Below, in pieces: positions 38,660 through 50,959 of a DNA stretch of 64,000 nt. The notes under the pieces were generated by a model. It made no database searches. It had not been told where the DNA came from and was given only the letters and a program-made list of their open reading frames with translations. The stretch covers positions 1-64,000 of the forward strand of contig JAKCPI010001999.1 in NCBI GenBank assembly GCA_023213315.1, read 5' to 3'. Source of the stretch: Euborellia annulipes. Taxonomy: Eukaryota > Arthropoda > Insecta > Dermaptera > Anisolabididae. A program made the position numbers and the translations under genes. Positions within the stretch are counted from its first letter, which is position 1. Every line of letters begins with the position of its first letter.

Positions 38660-39977
38660 AAAAAAAAGTGCAGGAGGTGGATTCGAACTCGCGAAGTTTG
38701 GTTACGAATGAAAAAAAATTGTTTTAGAGGACGATTTTACCACCTCAGCCACAGTTTGGTTTAATGAAATAAGGAAATATAAGCCATATAAGAAGCATGA
38801 AATAAAAGAAGTATTAAAAATATTTTAATATTCCACATATGATATATCATTTTTCATTACTTTTTATGGGGATTAATAATTTATAATCAAAATGTCAATA
38901 GCATGAATAGTTTTCAAATAATTCAATGAACACACGTCAGATTGTTTATGCCTTAATGTAATTAAACCAAAAACTCTATCTAACATATGATACATGTCAT
39001 TAATTCTTGAATTTCTCCTGATTCCAAATAACTAAACCCCTTTTAATTATATGAACTAATTTGGGAGTTATTGGCGATCAAAGTTAAGCTTATTTTCGAC
39101 CTTTTAATGACATCAACACTCAATTTTCTATATTATCGAAAAAGCATATTTATCATTGTCTGATTAAAACCAAATTTTTACCAGAGATTTATAATTAAAT
39201 AATGAGTTTTTTTCTAAAGTTTCATTGAGATTGGTAAAGAAATAAATAAAATATTGACTATTTTGTAAATTGAGTTTTAGCATTCGGGATCTCAGATGGA
39301 AGCCTAGAGCCGGTTCATAGACGGCTCTCTTTACCCATCCGGGATCCCGAATTGTAAAACTTAATTTGCAAAATAGTCAATATTTTATTTATTTCTTTAC
39401 CAATCTCAATGAAACTTTAGAAAAAAACTCATTATTTAATTATAAATCTCTGGTAAAAATTTGGTTTTGATCAGACAATGCTAAATAAGCTTTTTCGATA
39501 ATATATAGAATTGAATGTTGATGTCATTAAGGCCGAAAATAAGCTTAACTTTGATCGCTAATAACTCCCAAGTTAGATCATATAATTAAAAGGGCTTTAG
39601 TTCTTTCGAATCAGGGGGAATTCAACAATTAATAACATGTATCATATGTTAGATAGAGTTTTTGGTTTAATTATATTAAGGCATAAACAATCTGACGTGT
39701 GTTCATTGAATTATTTGAAAACTAAGCATGCAATTGACATTTTGATTATAAATTATTAATCCCCATAAAAAGTAAAGAAAAATGATATATCATATGTGGA
39801 ATATTATTTTTTTTTAATATTTCATTTATTTCATGTTTCTTATATGGCTTATATTTCCTTAATTTATTTAACCAAACTGTGGCTAAGGTGGTTAATTCGT
39901 CAGCAAGCAAACTATATTTTTTTCCATTCTCACGTAAACAAACTCGCGAGTTCAAATCCACCTCCTGCACTTTTTTT
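38660..39977. mobile_element. Large fold-back (1.3 kb) with tRNA-like ends
   Basis: Arms of about 630 bases (38660-39290 and 39345-39977) are reverse complements at high identity. Examples are CATATGATATATCAT, TCTGACGTGTGTTCATTG and CGGGATC at the loop. Each outer end carries a GAGTTCGAATCCACCTCC-like B box and a GGCTGAGGTGG-like A box facing inward. Confidence 0.8.
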
Positions 39978-40309
39978 TTATTCCTAACTGTTTTTAAGTG
40001 TTTCTTAATTATTAAATTATTACCAAATGTTGTTGGCTCAGAGGCCTTTATATATATATATATATTGCAACCTCCCCCGCTGGTGTGGGTGGGTGGCACC
40101 TTCGGTGGCTTAGCTTGGGGACAGCCAGGGGACCGAAAGGGATTTGTATCGTTGTTTTTTTATCCGCTTCGCTTTACACTGTAGCTATTTAATGCTACAG
40201 TGGCTGAATAAAATGAGAAATTGTGTAACTCGTTAAGTGGTAGAGCATCTCGCTTCAAATGCCTGGAGTGATGAAAAAATTGAAAGATCATGAGAAAACT
40301 GAGATAGAT

Positions 40310-40356
40310 GTACATCAAGGCTAATAGATGACAAGGTTGTCTCATACGGCTCGGCC
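40310..40356. repeat. Left inverted repeat flanking the THAP locus
   Basis: ATGTACATC-AAGG then GACAAGGTTGTCTCATACGG. It is the reverse complement, with small changes, of 42530-42574. Confidence 0.65.
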
Positions 40357-40962
40357 AATCAGAGCGAAGGCGGGAAATCGTCATCAAGAAGCCCAAATTT
40401 GAATTCTTATTTAATATATAGTATTTATCTCTCTCTGGCTTTTGACGATTTATATTTAAAAGTTGTTCATTTTAATTTTCTTTCATCATTTTTGATAGTT
40501 GAATATAAATTTTAAATTAAAATATTTAATTTTTCCTTTTACTTTCTCTTACCTATATAACAATATTATATAAGTATATATAAGTAGAAAGTATTTTTTT
40601 CCGAATTGTCTTCATTTTTGTTTTACTTTCTATTATTTAATTAATATATTTAAAAAAAAATTATTATTTTCTCTAGTGCTGAAAAAAACATTAAATAATA
40701 TTTCAAAAAAATAAAAATGGAACATATTTTAAATAAAATAAATAAATTTATTATGACCCACTTAGAGGCACCAGTCCCCGGTGGCTAGGTCCAACAAACA
40801 CAATACAAATTTAAATATAATAACAAATATAACAAAACAAAAGGGAAAAAAATAGAAATGTATAGTAAACGTCACATTAGACATCCCGACATTCGCCTTA
40901 AGTTGTTAAGGAAAACCTGGCCAAAAACCTTAACAAGGATAGTATGACCTCTCTACCTAAAC

Positions 40963-41342
40963 TATTTCATAATAAATAAATATTAATAGAATAATACACA
41001 GGAAGAAAGGATGTCAGCCAAAAGGAGAGCCCCTATCGAATAAAAATCTCAATCCAGAAGGCGTTTCGGTTTTAATTAAATAAAGCCATCATCAGTTCTC
41101 AAGAGATTATTGTCTGTGCAAATGTTATATTTTTATATAATTTTGTGTATGTTTATATAAAACAACACTCTCTGCATCCCAACCTTGAGCCAATAATCTC
41201 TTGAGAACTGATGATGGCTTTATTTAATTAAAACCGAAACGTCTTCTGGATTGAGATCTTTATTCGATAGGGGCTGTCCTGTTTGGCTGACATCCTCTCT
41301 TCCAGTCTATTATTCTATTAATATTTATTTCTTATGAAATAG
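40963..41342. repeat. Hairpin element, TTTCG/ATCAG variant
   Basis: Long arms CTATTTCATAATAAATAAAT to the reverse-complement end at 41342. GGCGTTTCGGTTTTAATTAA with GCCATCATCAG pairs with CTGATGATGGC and AACCGAAACGTC. Confidence 0.85.
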
Positions 41343-41560
41343 TTTTCTTCTTTTTTTTTTTTAAGATTTTTTTCTTCCCTCGTCAGAAAGTTTTCTTTTC
41401 ATTAAAGAAATTCTATTGGTAACTACTCTTTGAGAATTAAAAAATTTTATTCTAAGTAAAACTCTTAATTTAACGAATGATTTTTCTAAAATTATAGGAA
41501 TTTCTGGGCATTTTTTAAATACATATTTAGTTATTTTATTTACTATGTTTTTTTCTTTTT

Positions 41561-42147
41561 TTAAACTGCCTTTGTTATTTTTTTTTCTTCATCTTTTTCT
41601 GTCTGTGAAATATTTGTTTGTAGACTTGAAGTTTCAGAAACCTTCTTCATTAAATCTTCCAATATTTCTTTTTCTTCCTTTCTTTTATCTCGGGCCAATC
41701 GGGCTGATTCCTCAGGAATTGGTACATCACTTGGTTTTAAAAATAACGATGGAACAGCTGAAAAAATTGATATATTAATAATAAATAAGATATTACTAAA
41801 ATAAAAAGTAAAATTAGAATCTCTGTGGACATGGGTATAGCCTATAGTGAAAAAAGCCTTGTATATATATAGAGAGAGTATTTTTTACCTACCTGTTGGC
41901 TTTAATCGAATTTTGGGAGGTAAATTCATAATTTTCGCTCGCATGTCTTCTTGAAAATCAGATTTTGCACGTTGCAAATTCCTCCCGTTTTTGGATTTAC
42001 ACAATCTTTTCGATAACTTCTTCTAATCCATTCTTTTCGTAAGTTATCATCTTTTGGAAATGAAAAAAACATTAATTTTTCTTCTCCTTCATTTTGTTTA
42101 TAATAAGAATTTTTACAAATTGCAACTGAGCAAATTGTTCCAGGCAT
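41561..42147 (-). pseudogene. THAP zinc-finger gene, two coding exons, probably frameshifted
   Basis: Exon 1 (42147-41893) starts MPGTICSVAICKNSYYKQNE and continues through FFSFPKDDNLRKEWIRR and CVNPKTGGICNV. This is the C2CH THAP DNA-binding finger. The frame then changes: KSDFQEDMRAKI and LPPKIRLKPT follow in another frame. The HF that carries the last zinc ligand is missing, which fits a deletion of about 7 bases. Exon 2 (41757-41561), joined G|CT, gives AVPSLFLKPSDVPIPEE and a Lys/Glu-rich tail to TAA. AVPSLF is the usual end of THAP modules. The acceptor CTTTTAG lies directly before the ATG, so a 5' UTR exon exists upstream. THAP proteins bind DNA; some are domesticated P-element transposases. 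Assembly error instead of decay is possible. Confidence 0.75.
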
Positions 42148-42159
42148 CTAAAAGAATGA

Positions 42160-42400
42160 TTAGAATCAAATATATATTTTAAATAATTGATTTAGTATTT
42201 CATTAATTACCTTGAATGCATGTAAAGAAAGCGCCACAAACACACAAATGAAATGTTGATTCAAAAAGATGAAAAAACAGCCTAAATCGAATATTTTGAA
42301 AAAGGTTATGATTAGAATCAAATATATATTTTTTAACTATTTGATTTAACATTCAATTAATTACCTCCAATATAAGCAAAAATGATAAAACAATGTCCAA
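42160..42400 (-). repeat. Tandemly duplicated 5' UTR intron/exon edge of the THAP locus
   Basis: GATTAGAATCAAATATATATTT plus an ATTAATTACCT donor block occurs at about 42160-42213 and again at 42311-42368. Both have a usable GGTAATTA donor and a TTTAG acceptor on the minus strand. Confidence 0.5.
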
Positions 42401-42479
42401 ATCGATTTATTAAAGCACGTGTAATGTTAAGAACAAAATATCAAATAGCTATATGCACTCAGAACGTTTGTCAATAGGG

Positions 42480-42600
42480 AATCTTGGACTCGAGTGACGT
42501 CATCTGCCAAAACCCCCCACCATTTTCCACTCCGTATGAGACAACCTTGTCTTCTAACCTTGGATGTACATACCAGAGAGCAGACGCCGCGCTGGACTAG
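42480..42600 (-). promoter_or_regulatory. Candidate promoter of the THAP locus
   Basis: A GC-richer patch with TGACGTCA (42496-42503), a CRE/ATF-type site, 350 bases upstream of the ATG, overlapping the right inverted repeat. Inferred from position only. Confidence 0.3.
42530..42574. repeat. Right inverted repeat flanking the THAP locus
   Basis: CCGTATGAGACAACCTTGTC then CTAACCTTGGATGTACAT, complementary to 40310-40356. Confidence 0.65.
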
Positions 42601-42964
42601 CTGAAAGAAATGTATTAGGTTTGGGCCAAATAAAAGAAAAGAGTTCAATTTGAATATAGAAGGGAAAATATTTTAATAAAAAAAAAAAATTCGCTTCTTC
42701 CTTATCTCATTTTAACAATTTACTCATTCTTTTTTTTTTTATCCTTCCTCTAAATTAAATTCAGATCAAAACAATACAAATAATTATTTGATGCATTCTT
42801 TGGTTTACAATACGTATTCAGAATTGAATGAATAAAATTAAGATTATTTTCTTAAAAAAAAAAAAAAAACTATTAAATGTCGTTATTGTTTTAGATCGAT
42901 CTTTTTTTTTTATATATTTGTTATTTATTTTTTTATATTTTTATGAAATTATTGGTCGACCATA

Positions 42965-43350
42965 CCTTATCACTGGGGGTGATCACTGATATGAGGAGTG
43001 CGGGGTACTAAACAGCATCCTTGGAGATGAAGGTGCGTCGTCTTGAAGACCGCTTCCAGATGTCGACCAGAGAGACCGAGCCAACGAGTGTACAATTCGT
43101 TGCAGCTCAGGATTGTGATATTTAAGGCCAGAAGGCCTGCTCAGCATCCGCACTGGACCAATTGATGAGGCCAGGGACTCGGCTGGATTGAATATTGCTT
43201 GGTGTGGCCGTATAATATCGCACAGGGAGCACTGGGGTTTGGATACCCAAAAGGATTATACTCGCGATGTGCACGGCTCGAGCACCGAAAGCCAATTGTC
43301 CGTAAAAGAGGGGCGCACGGCCTTAATTAACCCCTCTTGTAAGGGTTAAA
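42965..43350. other. GC-rich unique patch
   Basis: About 380 bases with normal base mixture in an extremely AT-rich, T-run-filled setting. I found no long open frame or known RNA. It could be a decayed exon or the core of a repeat. Confidence 0.35.
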
Positions 43351-43889
43351 CTTCTCCTATTTAATTGCACATATTATTATTAAATTTTATTATTTTTTTT
43401 TTTTTTTTTTATTAGAATTAATTAAATATTTTAATATTTTCTTCTTAACAAAACTTTTAAATAATAAATTTTATAGATTATTTCATTTTACAAAAAAAAT
43501 TAGAAAATAATTATTCTATTAATAAAAGAAACGAATCTTTTAATAAAAAATAAATTAATACGAATTAGGAGGGGAGAAATGGACAATTTCTCTGTAATAT
43601 ATATATATATTTTTTTTTCCTCTCGGCTGCTGAGGGTTTATTGAATTGATTTATTAAATTATATTATACCGATGACAGCCGGGAGTCGATCTATCTATAT
43701 TATAATAAAGCTGAAAAGACGTTTTTTGATTAAGGTACTTCTAGACCACCTAGAGATATGGGGTTTTTTGCATTCGATTCAGAATCCTCTAAAACCAAAT
43801 AGAAAAATCCAAAATCTTAAAAAAGTTGTACCACTTTTTTTTAAGAGGGGAAAAACTCATTTTTTTCGATGTTTTTTCAAAAATTTCAC

Positions 43890-45260
43890 GATATTTTTTC
43901 ATTTTTTCACTCATATCTTCTAAACGGTTAAAGATATCTTCAATATCTGAATTAGTCAATAATCTGCATTAAATTTTGAAAATGACAAACCTCTTTTAAC
44001 TATTTTTGAGGTTTGTTTACACATATAAATAATTCGTGCAAAAAGAACCTCATTTTTGATGATTTTGCCGCGGCTTCAGTTCATTTTCATTGTTTTTTTG
44101 CTTCAGTATTTATTGTCCAATTTCAATAATTTTTTTTGCGAAATGTTCCTCACATCCTATACTTTTAGTCAGGTAAATTTCATTTTTTTTTATCAACCCC
44201 TTCTATTTAATTTTCAAGTGTGAAAAAAAATAACACGAAAATTTTCATTTTTTGAGATGGTTTTTAAACATCTGTGTCTTTAGACAAGCTAGACAATTGC
44301 GGTTTTTTTTATTTGATTCAGTACCATCTGCTGACGACTAGAAAAATCCAAAATCATGAAAAAGTTATACCCCCTTTTTTTAAATTACAAAAAACTCATT
44401 TTTAGCCGATTATTTTTTTACATTTTTGCCTATATTTTTTGAATGATAAGAGATATCTTCAATCTCATAATTTTGTATTTTTCTACATTAAATTTGGAAA
44501 AGAATGAGACCCTTTGCACTATTCTAAGGCATTGTTTAGCGGCTGTGCAACTTTTGGCGTGTGATACAAAATTTTTTTTTATTAATTTTTTTCATATTCA
44601 TGGCCATATTTTTTAAACGATTATCAATGTCTTAGATATGATTTACTTTTTATAATCTACATTAAATTTCCTTTAAAACGAGCCCAGTTTGGACCTGATA
44701 AGCCTCTATTTAAGTTCTTTAAACTTTTTCTAAAAATGGAAGAAATTTTTATTTTTTGTTTGTTTGTTTGAAGATTTTCTTTCAATTTTCGCCTATATTT
44801 TTTGACTGGTAAGAGATATCTTAAATCTCATAATTTTGTATTATTCTACATTAAATTTGGAAACAAATGAGCCCCATTACAGCATTCTCAGACATGGTTT
44901 AGTATACTATCTATTCGTCAATCACGAGACAAACTTTTAAGTAGATATTTTTTTCCGAGATATTTCTATACAATTTTAGCTATATCTTTTTAATGGTAAA
45001 AGATATCTTGGATATCCAAAGGTTTTCACATTTTAGATTAAATTTTGTAAAAAATGAATACCATTTCATTTAATTCAGACATTGTTTAGGGTATTTAAAA
45101 CCACTTCTAAAATGTAAGAAATTTTTTTTTGTTTGATTGCTCTGAATGATCCACATTGCAGTATTCTCAGGCATGGCTTAATATCTAAAATGAACGAAAT
45201 TATAGATTATTTCAATTTTTTCTTTAGATATCTTCAAAAAAATCATTTTCAATTCATTCC
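43890..45260. repeat. Diverged tandem repeat array
   Basis: Several copies of a unit with ATATTTTTT(g/a)A, AAGAGATATCTT, TTTTGTATT, CTACATTAAATTTGG and a GACATTGTTTAG block (near 43930, 44450, 44625, 44812, 45003). Spacing is about 180-190 in the later copies and larger at the start. Confidence 0.65.
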
Positions 45261-45417
45261 CTCATAGAGCCTTCCACGACCACAACATTTCATTTGGCTC
45301 ATATTGTTATTTTTTTTACTTAGCGCCGGGTATTTTTACCATTCTTCAGACCCGGAAATTTTTCAAACCCTCCCGTACCGACGAAGATTTAGTGAATGAA
45401 TGAATGAATGTCAGGAA

Positions 45418-45521
45418 TTTTTTTTTTTTTTAAACATTCACACTTTTTTCTCATTCACACTCACATTCTCACAGTCTTTTCGGCAACTTAGGCCATTTAA
45501 GACTTTGACGATGTATGATAC
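45418..45521 (-). mobile_element. tRNA-derived SINE, 3' part
   Basis: T-run then AAACATTCACACTTTTTTCT to AGGCCATTTAAGACTTT. Truncated where the 45530 element begins. Confidence 0.7.
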
Positions 45522-45529
45522 CCCTGAAT

Positions 45530-46722
45530 CATAGGCGTAGCCACGGGGGGGGTTTTGGGGGTTCAAACCCCCCCATTGGACCCAAGCCATGACTAGATAT
45601 TTAAGCTCTATAATACACTTTTTCTCTCTATATATTTCATATATAGGGTAAGAGAAAGTAAAATATAATAATTTTCTCTAGCTTAAAAAAAAAAAAATTA
45701 AATAAAACGCAAAAAATTCGAGAAAATTCAGAATTTTCCCATTGAAAAGAATTGATTTTTGTTTTGCTTTATAAAAAATTAAAGCCGCTTAAAATTGATT
45801 AAATCTCGCAAATGAAAAATAATAAAAATTATTATATAAATAAATTTTTTATTTTTTTTCTTAAAGAGAGGGCTCGCTGGTGTAGTGAGCTAGGGTGTCA
45901 GCTTCTGCAATGAAGATCCCTGTTCAAATCCTTGGCATGCGGGATTTTTCATTAAATAAAAATATTTATTTAATGTAAACAAATCCTCAAGCAAGCCCTG
46001 GATTGGAATATAGGATCTTACCACAATAGCCCTCAGGCAACTCTACGAGGAGAGGGAGTTGCTGTGACATCCCGTCCTGTGGAAGGGACGTAAAGAAGGT
46101 TCCCTCTCAGTGATACATTCTTCGAAAGGAGTAGGCTACACGCCGGTGCTGAGGGAGTCCCTCCTCAAACCAGGACATCCTCCATAGCATAGAAGAGGTT
46201 GGATAAAAGGAGCCGGTTGGAACCAGAAATAAGGATTAGTTCACTAGCTAGAGACGAGAGCAGGAGGAGGAGCTAGAGATAGGAAATGATGTAACTTCAC
46301 GGGGTGCCGGTAGATGGCTACGGCCAGAGGCCGGTTGGGTTTGAGGTGTGTGTCTCCGTACACGTAAGCACCTCGGGTAAATAAACGGGGATCCCGATAG
46401 GAATTTCAATAATAATAAAAAAAATTTTCTTAAAGAGGTCTGAGATAGGAGTCTGGTCAAGAGAAACACATAGAGAGACACCCAGGTATTTTAGGCCCAT
46501 ATACATAAAATTAAGAGATTTGCATTATTTATTGCCTGATACGAGTTGATTGAAAAATTGCGGCACTTAATTAAGAAAGGGCGGGCCCGAGCCACCTCGA
46601 GGGGGGGTCCAGGGGGGCAGTCATTTATTTCATTAGACGCCCTATACTGCCCCATTAGTCGGGGTGGGGGGGGGGAGAAATAATCCTAAACCCCCCATCA
46701 AAAATTTCTGGCTACGCCTATG
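45530..46722. mobile_element. 8-bp-TSD element, CATAGGCGTAGCCA termini, 1.2 kb
   Basis: CCCTGAAT at 45522-45529 and 46723-46730. Ends CATAGGCGTAGCCAC and CTGGCTACGCCTATG, with poly-G or poly-C just inside. The interior carries a tRNA-like stretch at about 45873-45945 (CTGTTCAAATCC B box) and a GC-rich block at about 46000-46490. No transposase recognised. Confidence 0.8.
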
Positions 46723-46969
46723 CCCTGAATCATACATTGTATAAAATTTCTTTTATTTAATAAAAAGTTTTAAATAATACATCAAATAAAAAAAAAATTA
46801 TTTAAAAATATTTAATTTTTTTTACATATTTAAATTTATAATAAATAATAAACTTTTTCAGATGTCAGAAAAAAGAAATATTTTAAAATTGTTTATTTTT
46901 AACTTTGCCCATCAACCGTAGGTTGAGGTAAAGTTAATGTAATCGTAAAAAAAATCGAAATTTTTCTGA

Positions 46970-47157
46970 AGCTGCCAAAATGCGTTTTGAGGTCCCCTGA
47001 ATCCATTTAAGTACTTTTTGGAATTATGTCTGTGTGTGTGTGTGTGTCTGCGGTAAATTTTTTCGTCAACGAAACTCAAAAACTATTCATCCAATTGTTT
47101 TGAAATTTTGCACCCATAAACTAGGGGTAGAGGCCAAGAAGTGAAAAGCTTTTGCTA
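46970..47157 (+). repeat. Diverged relative of the (CTGT)n repeat
   Basis: Shares GTTTTGAGGTCCCCTGAATC and a (TG)n/CTG tract with the other copies, then differs. Confidence 0.55.
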
Positions 47158-47460
47158 AACATCGGACCATTAGAGGGGGGGGGCAAATATTTTTTCTTAC
47201 ATAACCTATACTTTTTTTTATAAATTCAGAAACAAGACTTCCTCCCGAGTAAAATGATATATAATATGTATAACATCGGACCATTAGGGGGAGCTCTAGG
47301 GGGGGGGGATATTTTTTTTCTTACATAACCTATAATTTTTTTTATATATTCAGAAATATTCAGAAACTAGAATTTCTTCTGAGTAAAATGATATATAATA
47401 TGTATACCATCGGACCATTAGGGGGCTCTAGGGGGGGAGGGCAATATATTCTTTTCTTGA
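47158..47460. repeat. Tandem repeat, unit about 120-130
   Basis: CATCGGACCATTAG followed by a G-run starts at about 47160, 47275 and 47409. Each unit continues with TTCTTACATAACCTATA and GAGTAAAATGATATATAATA in the first two. Confidence 0.8.
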
Positions 47461-48379
47461 ATAGTGGGTGGGCAAAGTTGTGCGCTCGGCTTAGTCCGAC
47501 CCTTTATTTTTTAATAGGGCCTTGCCCGTCCAATTTCATTTGAATGCCCGTCCTCCTAATCAGTTTATTAAAGTGAAATTTAGACTTGCTACCCGCCCAT
47601 AATTTTTTCATGGTCTTCAAAACCCACAGCCCGGGCAGGGCGAATATTCAATTATTTTAAACTTGATTCAGTGTATTTTCATTTGGGCAGAAATCATATG
47701 GGCTTTAAAATTAAGGGGGAAAACTACTGATCACGTCCCGAGACGCCGCCCGCCAGGGCCAGTTGGGAATGGCGCGGCGAAGCCGCGCCTTTCCAACTTG
47801 TATATATATAAGGGTTTCAGAATTGAAAAATAGTCTAGATGAGAAATGGTGAAAATTAAAATTTTCATTTAATATCAAGATTAAAAATAGAAATGTCATC
47901 ACATAATATGGAAATTAAGTTTTATGCAATATATTCATGTGATAATATAAAAATAAAAACAAAATAAAATAATAATTAAAATAAATAATTTTTGAAAGGA
48001 AAAAAAAATTGCAAATTTTATATCATATTTATTGAAAATTTATTTTCATAGACAGCTGATGACCAGAGATAATAAGACAGAGATAGGAAACAGCATCTCT
48101 GAAACAAGATCCACAGGAAAAATAAAATTTAAATAATAAATTATTTAATTTTAAAATTAAGGATGTAAGAATTTTTTAAAATTAATTTTGTTTTTAAAAT
48201 AATATTTTATTGCTTTGAAAAAAGAAAAATGCGAATTTTTAACAGACACGTGAATTTTTTTTTTTTTTATATAATGAAAAAGAAATTAAAAGTAAAATAA
48301 AAATCTATATAAAAAATTATTCTAAATTATTTTTTAAAGTTGGAATAATTTATTTTATACAATTTTTTTTTTTAAATAT

Positions 48380-48770
48380 TTTTTTGATTAAATGTCACCG
48401 AGTTTGTCGTCCATTTGACAGCTTCTCTGACCTGTCGATTTTTTGCGCCCTCGACTCACATGTTTACCGCCCAAATCAGCTGTCATCATATTTTTTAAGG
48501 TGAATTCAATTATTTCTTTTGATAATTAATCCATTTCGCATGATTTTATTATTTAATATTTATTTCTCACAAATTAAATCATTTATTTGAGTGTGAGTTG
48601 AGAAATCTTGCTGCCCTGGGTTTAACCTTTCATCTCATCTTTCTCATTTATTTATTTTCTTTTATAAACCCTTGAGTGTATTTAATTATTATTATTTTAA
48701 TTTCTCTAATTATTTTCTTAAATGTGAGTGAATTATTTTAAGCAAAATCAATCTGACAGATCTTACAGGT
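48380..48770 (+). promoter_or_regulatory. Candidate promoter and first exon of an unidentified + transcript
   Basis: A GC-richer stretch at 48400-48500 is followed by T-rich DNA and a strong consensus donor ACAG|GTAAGT at 48770/48771. No open frame. Confidence 0.3.
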
Positions 48771-50152
48771 AAGTTAATCAGATTTTAACAAAACGCATTT
48801 TCCACTTGAATTTTACAATTCTTAACTGTGATTTAAATTAATAGCATGTTTTATTAATTCATGTGAAGTCTTATGTGATGCAGTTGCAATTCTAAATATT
48901 TTTTCCTTTTATTTAACAGTAAATACAAAAAATAAGTTTCCAAATAGTTTTGATTTCATTTTGGAATCAGATAATATTCATCTTTTTCCCTTTTTAAGCT
49001 TCTTTTTATAATTATTAAACGAATATTTATAATCCTGACATCCTGATGTATATATATTTTTTAGAAAAAATCAATTTGCATATTTAAATTAAAAGATGAT
49101 TTTCTAATTTGAAAGAAAAGAGAAGAAAATGCATTTATCAAAATCATTTATGAATTTATCCTCCCATTTATATATATATATATATTCGATCCCACGGATT
49201 CTCATCATTAATAAATAAAAAAATTCTTTCTCTTTTATTTTATTTGTTCAACTTTTGGTCTCTAATCGTGTGATTTTCAAGTACAATTTAGTTATAGTCA
49301 CTTATTATTTGCATTGAAGAGAATTAAACTAGGATTTTTGACTCAAAGTTTAACAAATAAAATAAAATAGAAACAATTTTTATAAATAGGACAAATGTCA
49401 GTGAGATCCAAAATATATATATAGGCCTAAGTGACAAGGTGATCTAATTAAAAGATGAATTCATTCCTCCCGATATATATATAATTTATTTTTATTTATA
49501 TATTTATTCAACGACAAGTTATTTATTTTGATAAATTCATTTTCTTGCCTTTCATCATTTATTTATTCTTTTTAATCATCTCCTCTTACATTTACAGTCG
49601 ATATGCTTTATTTTAAACATGGAAATTTATTTTTTTTTAAATAAAAAATTAACGTGAGTTCTACAAATGTTGAATTAAAGGGAGAAAATGAAATAAAAAC
49701 TATTTGGGGGATTTATGTTTTGAATTTAAAATCAAATAAGAGAGAATGTGGGTGGAAATAAGGGACTGGAATTAATAATATAAATAATACAAGATGCAAT
49801 ATATTAACTCAATCACACAAAAACACACACATTGAGATCTCAAATCAATATTTTGGAGTTTAAGCTTTGATTTTCGGTTTAACTGTCGTTTACTTGTAAG
49901 AGTTGGAACGTTTCGGCCTCATTCTGTGGCCTTCTTCGGGTACAATTCAGCTAAGATTACTTCACAATCATTTTTTGGAAAATTTCGATTTCTCAAAGTA
50001 AATTTAAAGATTTTCAGAATTTAATTTATTTTTAGGGCAACTGATGGATGCTTTAACATTTATTTTTAACATTTCAAAGGATATATTTCCTATTGGAAAG
50101 CATTGATTGGGTAGAGAGCATTTCGTCCCAATTATGCCAAATATTTACTTTC

Positions 50153-50184
<32 letters not shown>

Positions 50185-50231
50185 GTGTTGGTAATTTTCC
50201 TAATTCTCTCTTCTTTTCTCTTTTGTTCTAG

Positions 50232-50323
50232 TTGTTGCCTGCTGCTCTTGTCTTCTCGACCCAAGTTGAGACAAGCCAGCAGAGAGGGCTCGACAGGGAC
50301 AACGGGCCCAGAATTCCTTTTTA
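50232..50323 (+). ncRNA. Putative exon of unidentified transcript
   Basis: TTGTTCTAG acceptor and a perfect GTAAGT donor bound a 92-base GC-richer segment. One frame stays open into 52423-52579, but with no family resemblance. Coding status is unknown. Confidence 0.35.
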
Positions 50324-50337
50324 GTAAGTACATTTAC

Positions 50338-50340
<3 letters not shown>

Positions 50341-50381
<41 letters not shown>

Positions 50382-50632
50382 ATTCACACTTTTTTCTCAT
50401 TCACACTCACATTCACACAGTCTTTTCGGCAACTCAGGCCATATAAGACTTTTTACGATATCCGTTATTAATAAATATACATATATGGGGTCCAGGCATT
50501 CTTATTTAAGCCATTTGGTATCCAATTGGCTTAAATAAAATCATCGGACTGCCTGGGGTCCGAACCCGCGACGTTTGGTATATGAGGTTAGCACGCTAAC
50601 CTCTACGCCATGCCCCGAGGGCCTACATTTAC
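50341..50632 (-). mobile_element. tRNA-derived SINE, full-length
   Basis: The minus strand reads CCTCGGGGCATGGCGTAGAG, GTTAGCGTGCTAACCTC (A box and anticodon-like arm) and CGGGTTCGGACCCC (B box). The body with AAGACTGTGTGAATGTGAG and a long A-tail (T-run 50341-50377) follow. Best reference copy in the window. Confidence 0.85.
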
Positions 50633-50959
50633 ACTTTATAGTTAGATAAGTTCCTCGCCCTTTTTCATGATATCAAAAGGTTTCCTCAATCGTGGTGTTT
50701 ATTTATATGCATCTAATATCAGAGGCTTAGGGGGGGGGGGCGCTCATATTTTTAAAGATCCCCTCCTCCGATACCCAAAAATATTTTTAAAATACCGAAT
50801 AAACATGGGCCCTGGACCCTCTCAAAGTCAAAACTTTGGTTAAATAACGCCTATAAGCTTATATATTTCTTTTTTTTATTACTTTTATTTATGAGACGCA
50901 TTTTCTCATAACAAAAATATAGAAATTGGCCATAAACCCGTACATATATATATACATAG

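Noticed and set aside
45873..45945. tRNA gene
   Set aside because: A- and B-box-like motifs but no consistent clover-leaf, and inside a mobile element.
50107..50379. 90-codon plus-strand frame with Leu/Cys-rich start
   Set aside because: The first part translates a TG/TA microsatellite and the last part the SINE T-run. Only 50232-50323 may be an exon.
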